Shown: in pieces, positions 34,495 through 41,147 of the stretch
Numbering within the stretch: the stretch's first letter is position 1
Layout of the letters: each line of letters opens with the position of its first letter
Assembly: GCA_002336915.1 (NCBI GenBank)
Contig: DDET01000046.1
Span: 1 to 41,147, forward strand
Reading direction: 5' to 3'
DNA from: Bacteroidetes bacterium UBA1947
GTDB lineage: Bacteria > Bacteroidota > Bacteroidia > Chitinophagales > Chitinophagaceae
DNA: 41,147 bases
The notes under the pieces: model-generated
Told to the model about the DNA's origin: nothing
Seen by the model: only the letters and a program-made list of their open reading frames with translations
The model's database searches: none
Translations under genes and position numbers: made by a program

Positions 34495-35313
34495 TTATTT
34501 ACTTATCTGTACTATTCCGTAAACTGCTAATACTGTTGATACTAATGCCGTTATAGTAGGCAGGTAGAACTGCAGGAATTCATTGGATTGCTGGCGGCGT
34601 ATACGTGCCGGTTCTATATACACTATGTCATTTTGTTTTAAATAATAGTACGGGCTCATAAACACGTTTTTGCTATTCAGGTTCAGGCGGGCAAACTCCC
34701 TGGTACCTTCATTTTCTCTTACTATGAGTACATTGTCTTTGCGCCCGGTGATTGGTATATCGCCGGCCGCTGCTATGGCATCTATTACACTCAATTTATG
34801 GTTAGGTGCTGTTACACTGCCGGGATGGCTTACCTCACCCAACACGGTTACCTTATAGTTCAGTATCACAGCCTCTACCACGGGGTCTTTAACATATTCC
34901 TTAAGTTTCTGTGCTATCAGGTCTTTTACCTGCCTCAGGTTCAGGCCTTCTACTTTTATTTTACCCACTACAGGAAAATCTATTAAACCATTGGGATCCA
35001 CAAGGTAGCCTGTGTTCTGAGATCCGCCTGCTGCGCCGCCGGCACCTGCTGATGCGGTTATATTAAATGAAGTGCCACCGTCGTTAAATATACTGACAGG
35101 TGTTTTTTCAGCCAGGCTGCTTATGGTAGTTACGTGGATGGCAAGGATGTCCTCGGGCTGTACCGTTATCTCTTTCAGTCGCTCGATACGCTGCACCTGC
35201 ACCGATACATCGTTCGGGGTGTTCTCAGCGAAATAGATCGTTTTCTGTGGCGCAGCGCAGGCTGCGAAAAGCAAAACGAACGCTATGGCGATAACATGTA
35301 ATAAACGGTTCAT
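34495..35313 (-). CDS. Wza-like polysaccharide export lipoprotein
   Basis: A 272-residue outer-membrane polysaccharide export protein. The lipobox ends at Cys19 (LLFAACAAP). The Poly_export domain begins ITVQPEDILAIHVTTISSLA. A Gly/Ala-rich loop (ASAGAGGAAGG) precedes YLVDPNGLIDFPVVGKIKVE. SLBB-type repeats follow (VTVLGEVSHPGSV, then VIDAIAAAGDIPITGRKDNV). A C-terminal hydrophobic helix (about 245-268) ends the protein, as in other Bacteroidota members. It is the first gene of the 16 kb polysaccharide operon and is preceded by a perfect TATATTTG promoter element. Confidence 0.95.
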   Translation of the reverse strand: MNRLLHVIAIAFVLLFAACAAPQKTIYFAENTPNDVSVQVQRIERLKEITVQPEDILAIHVTTISSLAEKTPVSIFNDGGTSFNITASAGAGGAAGGSQNTGYLVDPNGLIDFPVVGKIKVEGLNLRQVKDLIAQKLKEYVKDPVVEAVILNYKVTVLGEVSHPGSVTAPNHKLSVIDAIAAAGDIPITGRKDNVLIVRENEGTREFARLNLNSKNVFMSPYYYLKQNDIVYIEPARIRRQQSNEFLQFYLPTITALVSTVLAVYGIVQISK

Positions 35314-35738
35314 ATTATGGCATTACAAATATAATGTAAACTTTTGTTCTATGGTTAAACACATAATTCTCCCTGCATAACCCTATTAAAGGATTTACCT
35401 CTCTTGCTCTGCTATGTCAGTTTTTTGGGAATTGGCGAAAAACAAAACTTTTGTTTGTTTCCCCTATGGCTGGATGCCATAAAAAACTATCTGCAAAATA
35501 AAGATCGGTACCATCAGTAAGATGATTTTTTCTGGGAGAATTTCTTTTCCCGGGTAGCGATCGAATACGAAGATAAGGCGGAAATATTTAATGGAGAACT
35601 CTTTCGATGTTATTTACAAGTTAATGGGGAAGCTAATGTGTTACCTGCATGTATGTTACCCTGATTTTCAGTTGTTTAAGCAGTCGAAATTTGCCGGTTA
35701 TCCGCTCTTATCTGCTCACCGTTATATCCCCTGCTTTG
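35314..35738. other. 425-bp intergenic region between pdxH and the polysaccharide operon
   Basis: Apart from the promoter element near the Wza-like gene, I see only weak A+T-rich inverted repeats (AAACAAAA with TTTGTTT near 35440-35460; ATGGC with GCCAT at about 35466-35480). A plus-strand 64-codon frame at 35591 overlaps the pdxH 3' end and has no recognisable features. No clear terminator for pdxH is found. Confidence 0.6.
35326..35333 (-). promoter_or_regulatory. Bacteroidota -7 promoter element (TATATTTG) for the polysaccharide operon
   Basis: TATATTTG on the minus strand matches TAnnTTTG exactly, 12 bases before the Wza-like ATG. As the first gene of a tightly spaced operon, this is the likely main promoter, although a start this close would give a very short leader. 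No -33 TTG is seen at the standard spacing. Confidence 0.55.
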
Positions 35739-36386
35739 CTAGGGCGCAAGGCGCTCTTTCGCCCAGCCCGCACCGTTTTGACTAAAACGGATACGGTCGT
35801 GCATGCGGCTGCTGCGGCCCTGCCAGAATTCTATGCTATGGGGTATGAGCCTGTAGCCACCCCAGTGCTCCGGGCGTGGTATGTTTTCGCCAAATTGTTG
35901 CTTGTATTTGTTGTAATTGTCGTCCAGCACCTGCCTGTCGGGGATAGGGCTGCTCTGCTCCGAGGCCCAGGCGCCCAGCCGGCTCTCTGCCGGTCTCGAT
36001 TGGAAATAGGCATCGCTTTCTGCCTCAGATACCTTTTCTATCCTGCCTTCAATGCGTACCTGCCGTTCCAGTTCCTTCCAGAAAAAGACAAGGGCGGCAT
36101 TAGGATTGGCTTCAATTTCCTGCCCCTTGGCGCTGCTGTAATTGGTGAAGAATACAAAACCGTTCGCATCCAGGCCTTTTAGCAGTACTATACGGGCGTG
36201 GGCTTTGCCTTCGGCATCGGCGGTAGCGAGCACCATGGCATTAACCTCGTCTATTTCAGATGCCCGGGCCTCGGCAAACCATGTAGAGAAAAAAGTCAAA
36301 GGGTCGTCACCTGCCATAGCCTCATCAAGGGCGGCCATGCGGTAGTCGCGGCGTATATCCGAAATATGTGACGCCTTTTGTGACAA
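35739..36386 (-). CDS. pdxH: Pyridoxamine/pyridoxine 5'-phosphate oxidase
   Basis: A 215-residue FMN enzyme making pyridoxal 5'-phosphate from PNP or PMP. Conserved segments are ARIVLLKGLDANGFVFFTNY, SAKGQEIEANPNAALVFFW, RQVRIEGRIEKVSEAESDAY, FQSRPAESRLGAWASEQS, and the C-terminal IEFWQGRSSRMHDRIRF, which carries FMN/substrate contacts. The only reasonable start is TTG at 36384-36386; the next ATG (residue 17) would remove part of the first helix, and a stop lies five codons upstream. It follows the 47-residue membrane peptide gene by 8 bp. Confidence 0.95.
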   Translation of the reverse strand: MSQKASHISDIRRDYRMAALDEAMAGDDPLTFFSTWFAEARASEIDEVNAMVLATADAEGKAHARIVLLKGLDANGFVFFTNYSSAKGQEIEANPNAALVFFWKELERQVRIEGRIEKVSEAESDAYFQSRPAESRLGAWASEQSSPIPDRQVLDDNYNKYKQQFGENIPRPEHWGGYRLIPHSIEFWQGRSSRMHDRIRFSQNGAGWAKERLAP

Positions 36387-36394
36387 AAGACCGC

Positions 36395-36538
36395 TTATTT
36401 AGTATCGGAAGAATTGAGGTATTTGGCCATCACATAGATGAGCTCTATGAACATAAGTAAAAGGAATACCCATGCCAAAGTAGGGCCTACACTTGTATTT
36501 ACCGTATCGTAAAATGCTCCGAGTATTAAATGATTCAT
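36395..36538 (-). CDS. 47-residue single-pass membrane peptide
   Basis: The frame runs from ATG at 36536-36538 to TAA at 36395-36397. The product starts MNHLILGAFYDTVNTSVGP and has one transmembrane helix (about 21-39, LAWVFLLLMFIELIYVMAKY), ending LNSSDTK. It precedes pdxH by 8 bp and is probably co-transcribed. A near-consensus TATCTTG element lies upstream. I do not recognise a family; the charge pattern and helix position look like a real small membrane protein, but coding is inferred from composition and spacing only. Confidence 0.55.
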   Translation of the reverse strand: MNHLILGAFYDTVNTSVGPTLAWVFLLLMFIELIYVMAKYLNSSDTK

Positions 36539-36652
36539 TACCTGACTGGTTTTATGGCTGCAAGATACAAACAACCTTTTAAAAATTCACCTATGCTGTG
36601 ATTTCCATTTTTGTCTGTATTTTCACTACGCGCCTCGCCTGGTTAAAAGCTT

Positions 36653-37864
36653 ATGTTACTCCGGCATACACCGTTCCTGAAAGCTGTATTTTTATACGCT
36701 TTTACCGCTTTTGGCGGGCCCCAGGGGCATCTGGGCATGATGATGAAGACCTTTGTGCAAAAGCGCCACGACCTGACGGAAGAGGAATTAGTTGAATATA
36801 ATTCCTTCTGCCAGATGCTTCCCGGCCCATCATCCACCCAAACGGTAACGCTCATAGCATACAAGCGGGGAGGGATACCGCTGGCGCTTGTTACACTGCT
36901 GCTTTGGATGTTCCCCGCCACCCTGATCATGACGATCGTGTCATTTATCGTATATTATTTCAATACAAAGGATATACAGCAGAACCTGTTTGTGTATGTA
37001 AAGCCCATGTCGGTGGGCTTTGTGGCCTATGCGGCTGTGCGCATGATGCGCAAGAGTGTGAATCACCCTGCTACCTGGGGTATTATGATAGGCAGCCTGC
37101 TGGCCACCTGGTATTTCCAGTCGCCCTGGGTATTCCCTGCGCTGCTGCTGGTATCTGGTACCATTAGCAACTTTAGTAACAACCGTATACCCGGTGTGCA
37201 GGAAAAGCCGCAGAAGATAAGCTGGGTGAACCTTTGGCTGTTCGTGGCCATCTACGTAGTGGCTATCATCTTCAGCGAGGCGGCACGTACAGGGCAGTGG
37301 GAACACAGGCGCGCCTTCAACCTTTTTGAGAACTTTTATCGTTTCGGCAGCATCGTTTTTGGCGGCGGACAGGCCCTGCTGCCCATGATGTTCTACCAGT
37401 TCGTGCAGCATCCCGTGGCGATGGGCCACCCTGCAGTAATTACATCATCCGAGCTGTTGACAGGCTTCGGTATCGTGCAGGCAGTGCCGGGGCCGGTATT
37501 CTCAGTTTGCACTTATACTGGTGGACTGGCTATGAGCCAGTTTGGGCCTATGTGGCAGTTGATAGGTTGTATTGTGGCATCGGTGGGGGTTTTCCTGCCC
37601 AGTACTTTGCTGCTCTTCTTCTTCTTCCCCATTTACCAGAACCTGAAGCAGCACGTGGTCATCTTCCGGGCGCTGGAGGGTATCAATGCAGCTATAGTTG
37701 GCATCATCTGGGCCTCGGGCTTTATCCTCTTTGAGACCATGCCCTTCGAGTGGACCAACCTGCTGGTAGTGGTCATTACCTTTTGCCTGCTCTATTTCTC
37801 CAAGGTGCCTGCACCACTAATAGTGCTGGGCTGGCTGTTGATGGGATTGGCGATGAATGTTTAG
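36653..37864 (+). CDS. chrA: Chromate transporter family protein (ChrA/CHR, two-domain)
   Basis: A 403-residue inner-membrane protein made of two homologous halves. The N half has AFTAFGGPQGHLGMMMKTF and QMLPGPSSTQTVTLIAY. The C half has FGSIVFGGGQALLPMMFYQF and GFGIVQAVPGPVFSVCTY; these FGG-x-Q/H and PGP pairs define the CHR superfamily. About ten transmembrane helices are predicted. ChrA exports chromate by proton antiport; many bacterial members are annotated by homology only, and nothing nearby suggests chromate resistance. It is convergent with the small membrane protein gene next to it. Confidence 0.9.
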   Translation: MLLRHTPFLKAVFLYAFTAFGGPQGHLGMMMKTFVQKRHDLTEEELVEYNSFCQMLPGPSSTQTVTLIAYKRGGIPLALVTLLLWMFPATLIMTIVSFIVYYFNTKDIQQNLFVYVKPMSVGFVAYAAVRMMRKSVNHPATWGIMIGSLLATWYFQSPWVFPALLLVSGTISNFSNNRIPGVQEKPQKISWVNLWLFVAIYVVAIIFSEAARTGQWEHRRAFNLFENFYRFGSIVFGGGQALLPMMFYQFVQHPVAMGHPAVITSSELLTGFGIVQAVPGPVFSVCTYTGGLAMSQFGPMWQLIGCIVASVGVFLPSTLLLFFFFPIYQNLKQHVVIFRALEGINAAIVGIIWASGFILFETMPFEWTNLLVVVITFCLLYFSKVPAPLIVLGWLLMGLAMNV

Positions 37865-37867
37865 CTC

Positions 37868-38074
37868 TTAGTTGGCCGGCTTTTTCTTAAGATACCGGGA
37901 CACAAGTTTTTCCATTCCCCATTGACCGAAGAACATCAAGACTATTTTTATGCCTATCTCCAATGCGATGTTTGGCATAGTGGCCGGCCTGCCAGCAGCG
38001 TGCGCAAGATGAATGAAGAAAGTACTGCCGGTTGCTGTGAATATCGAAATGAATAGGATAACTTTTAGCGACAT
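37868..38074 (-). CDS. Small two-helix membrane protein, unknown
   Basis: A 68-residue protein starting MSLKVILFISIFTATG. Two hydrophobic helices (about 3-25 and 38-56) are separated by a short loop with His and Arg, and the C-terminus is basic (RYLKKKPAN). I do not recognise a family. A TATCTTTA element (7 of 8 matches to TAnnTTTG) lies 26 bases upstream. Its stop is 3 bp from the convergent chrA stop, and the coding sequence is not overlapped, which supports it being real. Confidence 0.6.
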   Translation of the reverse strand: MSLKVILFISIFTATGSTFFIHLAHAAGRPATMPNIALEIGIKIVLMFFGQWGMEKLVSRYLKKKPAN

Positions 38075-38097
38075 TGTATAGCGATTTGATAGTGATC

Positions 38098-38105
38098 TAA
38101 AGATA
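38098..38105 (-). promoter_or_regulatory. Near-consensus -7 promoter element for the small membrane protein
   Basis: TATCTTTA on the minus strand differs from TAnnTTTG only at the last base and lies in the expected zone 20-30 bases before the start codon. Confidence 0.35.
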
Positions 38106-38150
38106 GCGAAAAAAATATTTACTCCTCCAAGGTAAGGTAGGATTTTTCTC

Positions 38151-38789
38151 TTATTTCTCCTTTAACAACACCCCGATATCATCTATCAGCTTCTTCACAT
38201 CATCAGTTTTTAAGCCGTCGTAGAAGCCGCGTACACGGCCATCGCGGTCTATGAGGGAGTAGTGATTGTCGTGGATGAAGTCTTTGTCGATGGATACACC
38301 CGTTGTGTCGTCCTGGGCGCTGATGAGGTACTCGTAGCGGGCCATGTTGTAGAGGTCCTGCTTGCTACCTGTGAGGAACATCCATTGCTTTGCATCTGCA
38401 TCAAAGCGGCGGCTGTATTCTTTCAGTGCTGCTACTGTGTCCCTTGTCGGGTCGACAGAGTGGGAGAGGAACATCACATCATCATTGCCTTTGTACGCAG
38501 TGTATACTTTGCTCAGGTTCTCGTTCAGCTTAGGGCATATGCCTTTGCAGGTGGTGAAGAAATATTCTATCACCCTGATCTTGCCTGCTACGTCTTTATC
38601 GGTTATGGTCTTACCATCCTGGTTGACGAAGGAGAATGCACCCACTTTGTGACCTGGATTACCAAACACCGGTAAGCTGCGCGGTTGTTGCTTTATCTCG
38701 TATATGTGGTAGCCAAGGAAAGCCCCTCCCAGTATGAGAAAGAAAATCAATAAAAATATCCCCGTCTTTTTGCCTGATGTGCTAGCCAT
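38151..38789 (-). CDS. SCO1/SenC family thioredoxin-like copper chaperone
   Basis: A 212-residue membrane-anchored periplasmic protein. The N-terminal helix is at about 10-28. The thioredoxin-like domain has the CxxxC copper site Cys81/Cys85 (FFTTCKGICPKLNE), the FLSHSVDPTRDT segment, and the conserved late His region FIHDNHYSLID (His173/His176). SCO proteins deliver copper to, or reduce, the CuA centre of cytochrome oxidase. No oxidase genes are in this window, so partner assignment is by family. A perfect TACCTTTG promoter element lies 20 bases upstream. Confidence 0.95.
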   Translation of the reverse strand: MASTSGKKTGIFLLIFFLILGGAFLGYHIYEIKQQPRSLPVFGNPGHKVGAFSFVNQDGKTITDKDVAGKIRVIEYFFTTCKGICPKLNENLSKVYTAYKGNDDVMFLSHSVDPTRDTVAALKEYSRRFDADAKQWMFLTGSKQDLYNMARYEYLISAQDDTTGVSIDKDFIHDNHYSLIDRDGRVRGFYDGLKTDDVKKLIDDIGVLLKEK

Positions 38790-38809
38790 AATTATTTCAA
38801 TTTTCGCCG

Positions 38810-38817
38810 CAAAGGTA
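38810..38817 (-). promoter_or_regulatory. Bacteroidota -7 promoter element (TACCTTTG) for the SCO gene
   Basis: TACCTTTG on the minus strand is an exact TAnnTTTG match 20 bases before the SCO start codon. No -33 TTG at 19-21 bases; a TTG seven bases upstream is too close. Confidence 0.55.
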
Positions 38818-38840
38818 AGGCCAAAACCGACCCCTTCCGT

Positions 38841-38896
38841 CCCCTAAAGGGGAAACTGTTGTTACTATATGATTCCCCCTTCAGGGGGGTAGGGGA
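38841..38896. repeat. G/C-run inverted repeats downstream of leuS
   Basis: CCCC-TAAA-GGGG (38841-38852) and CCCCCT-TC-AGGGGG (38875-38888), the latter followed by GTAGGGGAT. The second hairpin with its G-rich tail resembles the element at 6521-6570. Being 10-60 bases after the leuS stop they may help end its transcript, but no T run follows the hairpins. Confidence 0.55.
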
Positions 38897-38898
38897 TA

Positions 38899-41147
38899 TT
38901 ACACCACCACATTTATCATCTTGCCTTTCACATATATCACTTTTTTAGGTGCTTTACCTTCCAGCCATTTGATGATGGTAGGGTCGGCGAGTACCTCTTT
39001 TTCGATTGATGCCTGCTCCATATCCAGCGGGAACTCAAGTTCTACCCGTGTTTTACCATTTACGGCAACAGGGTACATCTTGCTGTTCTCCACCACGTAT
39101 TTTTCCTCGTACCGAGGGAAGTCGGCAGCGACCACGCTGCTACTGTGACCGAACTGATGCCAAAGCTCCTCAGCAAAGTGCGGGGCGAAGGGGCAGATAA
39201 GCACAGCCAGTTTTTCCAGTATCTCGCGCTTGTGGCAGTTGAGCGTTGCCAGCTCGTTCACGCATATCATGAACTGGCTTACACAAGTATTGAAGGAGAA
39301 ACGCTCTATGTCTTCTGTTATCTTTTTAATGGTCTTATGCAGGGCGCGCAGCTCAGGTTCTGTTGCTGTATCATCTGTTACAATCCAGCCGCGCTGCTCA
39401 TCAAAGTACAGGCGCCACATCTTCTTCAGGAAACGGTGCACACCTTCTATGCCCTTGGTATCCCAAGGCTTGCTCATTTCTATAGGCCCAAGGAACATCT
39501 CGTACATGCGGAAAGTATCGGCACCAAATTGTGCTACAATATCATCAGGATTGACCACATTGTATTTTGACTTGGACATTTTTTCTACTTCACGACCTGT
39601 GATATATTTTCCGTCTTCTAAAATAAATTCAGCATCTGCATAATCCGGTCTCCAGGCTTTGAATGCTTCTGTATCCAATTCATCAGAAGTTCCTTTTAAT
39701 AAGGATATATCAACATGAATATTTTGGGTATTAGATGTTTCGATAATAATTTCGATACTATATTTTTTATCCTTATTATAGCCATTATGAACAAGTAAGT
39801 TCTGTTTAGCTTTTTCTAAATAAATATTCTGAATATCACTAAAATTATTCAATCTATTTTTTGAAACATAAAAAGTAACAGGTACTGTAATGAAATCTAA
39901 GCCATCTTCACTTACAGCTTTATAAGAAACTCCATAACGAGTTACAAAAGCACTCATCCCCAAAATCATTCCTTGGTTAATCAATTTTTGGAAAGGCTCA
40001 TCCTGATTAATATATCCTCTGTCTTTTAAGAACATATTCCAGAAACGGGAATATAATAAATGTCCGGTTGCGTGTTCACTTCCTCCGATGTACAAATCCA
40101 CCTGTCCCCAATAATCTGAAAGTTCTTTTTTAGCAAAAACCTCATCATTTTTAGGATCCATATATCTTAGGAAATACCATGAGCTTCCCGCCCAACCCGG
40201 CATTGTGGATAATTCTAAAGGAAAAACAGTTTTTTCGTCGATTAAATTGGTATCCACAACTTTTTGGTTCGCTTCATCCCATGCAAAAACTTTTGCATTT
40301 CCCAATGGCGGATCTCCGTCTTCAGTCGGCAGATATTTTTCAACTTCCGGAAGTTCCAAAGGCAAAGCGGAAGTCGGCAATGTATAAGGCATTCCATCCT
40401 TATAATAGATAGGAACCGGTTCTCCCCAATATCTTTGTCTTGAGAAAATCGCATCACGCTGTCTGTAGTTCGTTGTTCCGTGTCCGATCCCTTTTTTCTC
40501 AATAGCAGAAATAATCAATGCTTTTGCATCGTTATAATTTAGTCCATTTAAGAAATCAGAATTTACGCAAACCGAATCTTTAGAATCGAAAGAAGCTTCC
40601 TGAACATCTTCGTCCGTTTCCACTACTTTTTTAATTTCTAAATTAAATTTCTTTGCAAATCTGTGATCGCGCTCGTCATGTGCAGGAACTGCCATTACAG
40701 CACCCGTTCCGTAACCCATCAAAACATAATCTGAAATATAGATCGGCATTTTTTCCCCACTGAAAGGATTTAAAGCATAACTTCCCGTGAAAGCACCTGA
40801 AACATTTTTCACGTCCGCCATTCTGTCACGTTCCGTTTTCTTGGAAGTTTCTTCAATATAAGAATCTACCTCAGCTTTTTGCTCTGCGGTTGTGATGGTT
40901 TCCACCAAAGGATTTTCGGGAGCCAGAACCATAAAAGTCGCTCCGAAAATAGTATCCGGTCTTGTAGTAAACACTTCAACGATTTCGTCATGTCCTTCCA
41001 CATTGAATCTCACCTGCGCTCCCTGAGATTTTCCGATCCAGTATTCCTGAGAATCTTTCAAAGGTTGTGGCCAGTCCAGAGTTTTTAATCCCTGCAATAA
41101 TCTTTCAGAGTACGCAGAAATCCTCATGCTCCACTGCATCATTTTCT
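38899..41147 (-). CDS. leuS: Leucyl-tRNA synthetase (5' end beyond window)
   Basis: About 749 codons of LeuRS, which charges tRNA-Leu. The frame remains open through 41147; the first visible residues (MMQWSMRISAYSERLLQGL) belong to the zone after the HIGH motif, so about 200 N-terminal residues are missing and the ATGs at 41137-41142 are internal. Seen are the editing domain (EVFTTRPDTIFGATFMVLAP, GYGTGAVMAVPAHDERDH), RQRYWGEPVPIYY, PGWAGSSWYFLRYMDPKN, YIGGSEHATGHLLYSRFWN, KMSKS at 39568-39582, and the anticodon-binding and C-terminal domains. A Bacteroidota-type insertion precedes KMSKS. Base composition changes sharply near 39550-39600: the upstream part is A+T-rich, the 3' part resembles the rest of the window. 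Confidence 0.97.
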   Translation of the reverse strand, partial: KMMQWSMRISAYSERLLQGLKTLDWPQPLKDSQEYWIGKSQGAQVRFNVEGHDEIVEVFTTRPDTIFGATFMVLAPENPLVETITTAEQKAEVDSYIEETSKKTERDRMADVKNVSGAFTGSYALNPFSGEKMPIYISDYVLMGYGTGAVMAVPAHDERDHRFAKKFNLEIKKVVETDEDVQEASFDSKDSVCVNSDFLNGLNYNDAKALIISAIEKKGIGHGTTNYRQRDAIFSRQRYWGEPVPIYYKDGMPYTLPTSALPLELPEVEKYLPTEDGDPPLGNAKVFAWDEANQKVVDTNLIDEKTVFPLELSTMPGWAGSSWYFLRYMDPKNDEVFAKKELSDYWGQVDLYIGGSEHATGHLLYSRFWNMFLKDRGYINQDEPFQKLINQGMILGMSAFVTRYGVSYKAVSEDGLDFITVPVTFYVSKNRLNNFSDIQNIYLEKAKQNLLVHNGYNKDKKYSIEIIIETSNTQNIHVDISLLKGTSDELDTEAFKAWRPDYADAEFILEDGKYITGREVEKMSKSKYNVVNPDDIVAQFGADTFRMYEMFLGPIEMSKPWDTKGIEGVHRFLKKMWRLYFDEQRGWIVTDDTATEPELRALHKTIKKITEDIERFSFNTCVSQFMICVNELATLNCHKREILEKLAVLICPFAPHFAEELWHQFGHSSSVVAADFPRYEEKYVVENSKMYPVAVNGKTRVELEFPLDMEQASIEKEVLADPTIIKWLEGKAPKKVIYVKGKMINVVV

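Noticed and set aside
35436..35480. A+T-rich hairpins as a pdxH terminator
   Set aside because: The stems are weak and the T runs are on the wrong side for the minus strand.
35591..35785. 64-codon plus-strand frame between the polysaccharide operon and pdxH
   Set aside because: It overlaps the 3' end of pdxH, has no recognisable feature, and the composition is not convincing.
41137..41142. ATG codons at the right edge as the true leuS start
   Set aside because: Upstream sequence is still in frame, and the protein there corresponds to a region well after the HIGH motif of LeuRS, so the gene is cut by the window edge.

Overview
The window looks like a chromosome segment from a Bacteroidota bacterium, probably of the Chitinophagaceae/Sphingobacteriia type. 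This is inferred from gene content: a SprB-repeat surface protein with a type IX secretion (T9SS) type B sorting domain, coaBC followed by porD (DUF4835) and a DUF4296 lipoprotein, a 2TM protein, a DUF6580 membrane protein, and several TAnnTTTG promoter elements just upstream of starts. No rRNA, tRNA, CRISPR array, prophage or transposase was seen.

Layout. 1-3427 (minus): a large, 3'-truncated, T9SS-exported adhesin-like protein with nine tandem SprB repeats. 3626-4768 (minus): an acyl-CoA dehydrogenase, divergent from a plus-strand operon (4882-6488) of ECF sigma factor, single-pass anti-sigma-like protein and a secreted protein resembling the GldM C-terminal domain. 6489-7828: a 1.3 kb stretch without genes, full of short repeats, with a large nested foldback. 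7829-11753 (plus): coaBC, porD, a DUF4296 lipoprotein and a PMT/ArnT-type glycosyltransferase. 11754-16587 (minus): a class I aminotransferase, a response regulator with its own membrane helix, a soluble TPR hybrid histidine kinase with Hpt domain, and a 2TM protein.

16721-35313 is the polysaccharide region. A deacetylase and a WaaE/KdtX-like GT2 are divergent, followed by a DUF6580 protein. Then comes a tightly packed 16 kb minus-strand operon, in transcription order: Wza-like export lipoprotein, Wzc-like tyrosine kinase, PglK/MsbA-type ABC exporter, GT2, GT4, GT25, deacetylase-like protein, two tandem acyltransferase-3 paralogues and four GT4 enzymes. Together they should build, acylate and possibly deacetylate a glycan and move it to the surface. 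No initiating sugar-phosphate transferase, Wzx or Wzy is present.

35739-41147 holds housekeeping genes: pdxH preceded by a 47-residue membrane peptide, a chromate-type transporter, a small membrane protein, a SCO protein and leuS, which is truncated at its 5' end by the window edge. The upstream part of leuS is strikingly A+T-rich compared with its 3' part; the switch lies at the KMSKS motif, so it is either a recombinant gene or an assembly chimera.

The best candidates for something undescribed are the membrane-tethered receiver with its soluble kinase, the foldback element at 7181-7352, and the sigma/anti-sigma/GldM-C-like operon. None can be called a new system from sequence alone.
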